A stretch of DNA of 64,000 nucleotides. Source: Neptunicella plasticusilytica. GTDB lineage: Bacteria > Pseudomonadota > Gammaproteobacteria > Enterobacterales > Alteromonadaceae. The notes below the pieces were generated by a model. That model had not been told where the DNA came from. It made no database searches and saw nothing but the letters and a program-made list of their open reading frames with translations. The stretch lies in NCBI RefSeq assembly GCF_047922965.1, contig NZ_CP150481.1:3658001-3722000 (forward strand), read 5' to 3'. A program made the position numbers and the translations under genes. Below are positions 62,123 through 64,000 of the stretch, in pieces (position 1 is the first letter of the stretch; each line of letters starts with the position of its first letter).

Positions 62123-63829
62123 CTACAGCAACATATTACGAATATCGCCCAGCACTGTACTCAAATGTACTGCAAAACGTGCTGCTACCGCACCATCAAT
62201 CACCCTATGATCATAAGATAATGATAGTGGCAGCATTAACCTGGGCTCAAATTCCTTGCCATTCCACTTTGGTTTCATTTCACTTTTTGATACACCTAAT
62301 ATGGCGACATCCGGCGCATTTACAATAGGCGTAAACGCCGTTCCGCCAATACCGCCCAAGCTGGATATAGTAAAACAGCTTCCCTGCATATCGGCGGCTT
62401 TCAGTTTGCCATCGCGGGCATTTTTACTGATGGTCATTAATTCTTCGGATAACTCGTAGATACCTTTCTTGTCCACGTCGCGAACAACAGGTACCACCAG
62501 GCCGCCCGGTGTTTCTACTGCAATACCGATATGGAAGTACTTTTTCTGGATCAGGCTTTCTCCGGATTCAGACAAAGAAGAATTAAACACCGGATAGGCT
62601 TTAAGCGCATCGGCGACGGCTTTCATCATAAACACCAGCGGGGTAATTTTTATGCCCAGCTTTTTCTTTTCTGCTACCGCATTTTGCTGTTTGCGGAAGG
62701 ATTCCATCTCGGTGATATCCGCTTCTTCAAACTGAGTAACATGAGGGATCGTCACCCAGTTGCGGTGCAAGTTGGGACCAGATATTTTCTGGATACGCGT
62801 TAAAGGCACTTCTTCCACTTCACCAAACTTGCTGAAATCAACCTTGGGTGGTGGCAATACTTGTAATCCACCAGAACCGGCGGCAACCGACGAGCCAGCT
62901 GTCATTTTGGGACGAGACAACTCGTACTTCACATAAGACTGAACATCTTCCTTGAGTACACGATTTTTGCGACCTGTGCCTTTAACCTGAGTCAGGTCAA
63001 CGCCAAATTCGCGAGCTAATCGACGTACAGATGGAGAGGCATGCACCTTGTCTCCACGCTGCTTTTCACCCGCAGAAGGATGATGCGGAACCGGTGGTGC
63101 TTTTTGTTTGGGCTCGTTAGACTCGGATTTACCCTGCTCTTTTTCAGCCGGCTTTTGTTCTTTTGTACTCTCGGATGCAGCAGGTTTGCTTTGCGGCTTG
63201 CCGCCTGCTTCCTTAACTTCGAGCATCAGAATCAGTGAGCCATTGGAAACTTTATCACCGCTTTTGACTTTAACTTCTTTGACTACACCGGCTTTAGGTG
63301 AAGGCACATCCATTGTAGCTTTGTCGGTTTCCAGTGTGATTAAACCGGCTTCGGCTTCAATTTCGTCACCTTCTGCGACCAGTACATCGATCACATCCAC
63401 TTCACCGTCAGTACCAATATCAGGCACATTGACTTCAATGACTCGACTTACCGCCTCATCTGAATCATTCGCATCGTCAGATTCAGCAGACTCTTCGGCT
63501 TTTTCTGGTTCGGATTGAGATACCGTCTCTTCTTCAGGCTCTTTCTGTTCGGCGGATTCAGCTTCACCAGAAGATTCTTGCTGTTCGTCACCAGCCACTT
63601 CAATCTTCATGATCAGCTTATCCTGACCAATTTTATCACCGGTACTAACCAGAATTTCGGTCACTTTGCCGCCAAAAGGTGCCGGTATATCCATACTGGC
63701 CTTATCACTTTCAACCGTCACCAGCGACGCTTCAGCTTCGACTACTTCACCCACTTCCACGCAAATTTCGATGATTTCAACTTCTTCCCCGCCAACATCG
63801 GGTACTAGTACATCTTTTATTTCGGCCAT
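62123..63829 (-). CDS. aceF: dihydrolipoyllysine acetyltransferase (E2)
   Basis: 568 aa. Two lipoyl domains carry the lysines K43 (ESDKASMD) and K170 (ETDKATMD), with an acidic, Glu/Ser-rich linker between them. A long Lys/Pro linker leads to the E3-binding domain (SPSVRRLAREFGVDL) and the C-terminal acetyltransferase domain with the catalytic His-Asp motif in SYDHRVIDGA. E. coli AceF has three lipoyl domains, so this one is the shorter two-domain form. Start has aaggag. It lies 20 bp after aceE and 90 bp before lpdA. Confidence 0.97.
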   Translation of the reverse strand: MAEIKDVLVPDVGGEEVEIIEICVEVGEVVEAEASLVTVESDKASMDIPAPFGGKVTEILVSTGDKIGQDKLIMKIEVAGDEQQESSGEAESAEQKEPEEETVSQSEPEKAEESAESDDANDSDEAVSRVIEVNVPDIGTDGEVDVIDVLVAEGDEIEAEAGLITLETDKATMDVPSPKAGVVKEVKVKSGDKVSNGSLILMLEVKEAGGKPQSKPAASESTKEQKPAEKEQGKSESNEPKQKAPPVPHHPSAGEKQRGDKVHASPSVRRLAREFGVDLTQVKGTGRKNRVLKEDVQSYVKYELSRPKMTAGSSVAAGSGGLQVLPPPKVDFSKFGEVEEVPLTRIQKISGPNLHRNWVTIPHVTQFEEADITEMESFRKQQNAVAEKKKLGIKITPLVFMMKAVADALKAYPVFNSSLSESGESLIQKKYFHIGIAVETPGGLVVPVVRDVDKKGIYELSEELMTISKNARDGKLKAADMQGSCFTISSLGGIGGTAFTPIVNAPDVAILGVSKSEMKPKWNGKEFEPRLMLPLSLSYDHRVIDGAVAARFAVHLSTVLGDIRNMLL

Positions 63830-63849
63830 ATTAAATTCTCCTTGCCCGA

Positions 63850-64000
63850 TTATGCGTAAAGCGGATTAAGTTTGTCAGAATCGATAGCGTACTTTTTAAT
63901 CGCATCGGTCACGACTTTCTTGTCCAGTTCACCCGCTTTAGCCAACTCGTACAAACTGGCGACCACGATGAATTTAGCATCCACCTCGAAATGATGGCGC
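63850..64000 (-). CDS. aceE: pyruvate dehydrogenase E1, 3' end only
   Basis: The last 49 codons are visible. The translation ends with RHHFEVDAKFIVVASLYELA and then KAGELDKKVVTDAIKKY, finishing NPLYA before the stop at 63850-63852. This matches the C-terminus of E. coli AceE closely. The gene continues past the right edge of the window. It is the first gene of the aceE-aceF-lpdA operon. Confidence 0.92.
   Translation of the reverse strand, partial: RHHFEVDAKFIVVASLYELAKAGELDKKVVTDAIKKYAIDSDKLNPLYA

Noticed and set aside
63108..63518. 136-codon Ser-rich open frame on the plus strand
   Set aside because: It is the mirror of the acidic/Lys-rich linkers of aceF, which produce such Ser-rich antisense frames.
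1..64000. CRISPR arrays, transposases, phage genes, tRNA or rRNA genes
   Set aside because: No spaced direct repeats, no transposase or integrase motifs and no tRNA-like or rRNA-like sequence were seen on either strand.

Overview
The window is a stretch of chromosome from a gammaproteobacterium, most likely of the order Alteromonadales (Alteromonas/Glaciecola/Aliiglaciecola-like; the genus cannot be fixed from sequence alone). The reasons are the pncC-recA gene order beside a divergent mutS, an AcnB-type aconitase, the aceE-aceF-lpdA operon, a CusBA-type metal pump, chitobiase-like and M13-peptidase genes typical of marine heterotrophs, and moderate GC. I see no insertion sequence, prophage, CRISPR array, rRNA or tRNA gene.

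Layout. 1-2200: a truncated hypothetical gene, a TraB/GumN protein and D-cysteine desulfhydrase. 2231-6964 (minus): a small redox/phosphoesterase operon made of a GMC-oxidoreductase companion domain, a cholesterol-oxidase-like GMC oxidoreductase, a metallophosphoesterase and a Cache-like periplasmic protein. 7268-8479: an MFS transporter. 8551-14718: a set of genes that look like one sigma-54 regulon around an enhancer-binding protein (EBP) with a degenerate receiver domain. It contains a DUF6064 membrane protein, a dual-specificity phosphatase/diacylglycerol-kinase fusion, a DUF2383 four-helix protein, a two-BON-domain periplasmic protein, a DUF1328 membrane peptide and an entericidin-like lipoprotein. 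I find -24/-12 promoter matches in front of all four transcription units. 14964-18297: qmcA-nfeD and NAD-malic enzyme. 18305-21533 (minus): MlaA-like lipoprotein with an overlapping MMPL/RND exporter. 21802-27356: recA with a LexA-controlled promoter, pncC, divergent mutS, an FKBP isomerase and a Dps protein. 27428-28845: a DUF486 membrane protein and a DUF2975/HTH regulatory pair.

29145-32820 holds pyrG and eno, then an orphan gene where ftsB-ispD would often be expected. 32832-34590 is accessory: two paralogous secreted/anchored proteins and a small lipoprotein gene broken by a one-base shift in a T7 run. 34705-42623 (minus) is a six-gene operon for D-amino-acid derivatives: D-amino-acid deaminase, RpiR regulator, N-acyl-D-amino-acid deacylase, RidA, sodium symporter and GH20 hexosaminidase. 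42785-46115: a small lipoprotein, a LuxR-type regulator and a PKD/BIG2/FG-GAP surface lipoprotein with an 18-bp palindrome between the last two.

46192-56036: acnB, an HDOD protein, a DUF3313-like lipoprotein, a DUF1289 protein and the cusBA copper/silver pump with a Cys/Met/His-rich small protein. 56144-60306: an M13 peptidase, a purine-type phosphoribosyltransferase and a convergent NCS2 purine permease. 60611-64000 (minus) is the pyruvate dehydrogenase operon, entering the window from the right as the 3' end of aceE, then aceF and lpdA. The most novel-looking content is the putative sigma-54 regulon (8.5-14.7 kb); the D-amino-acid/GH20 operon and the split GMC-oxidoreductase operon come next.
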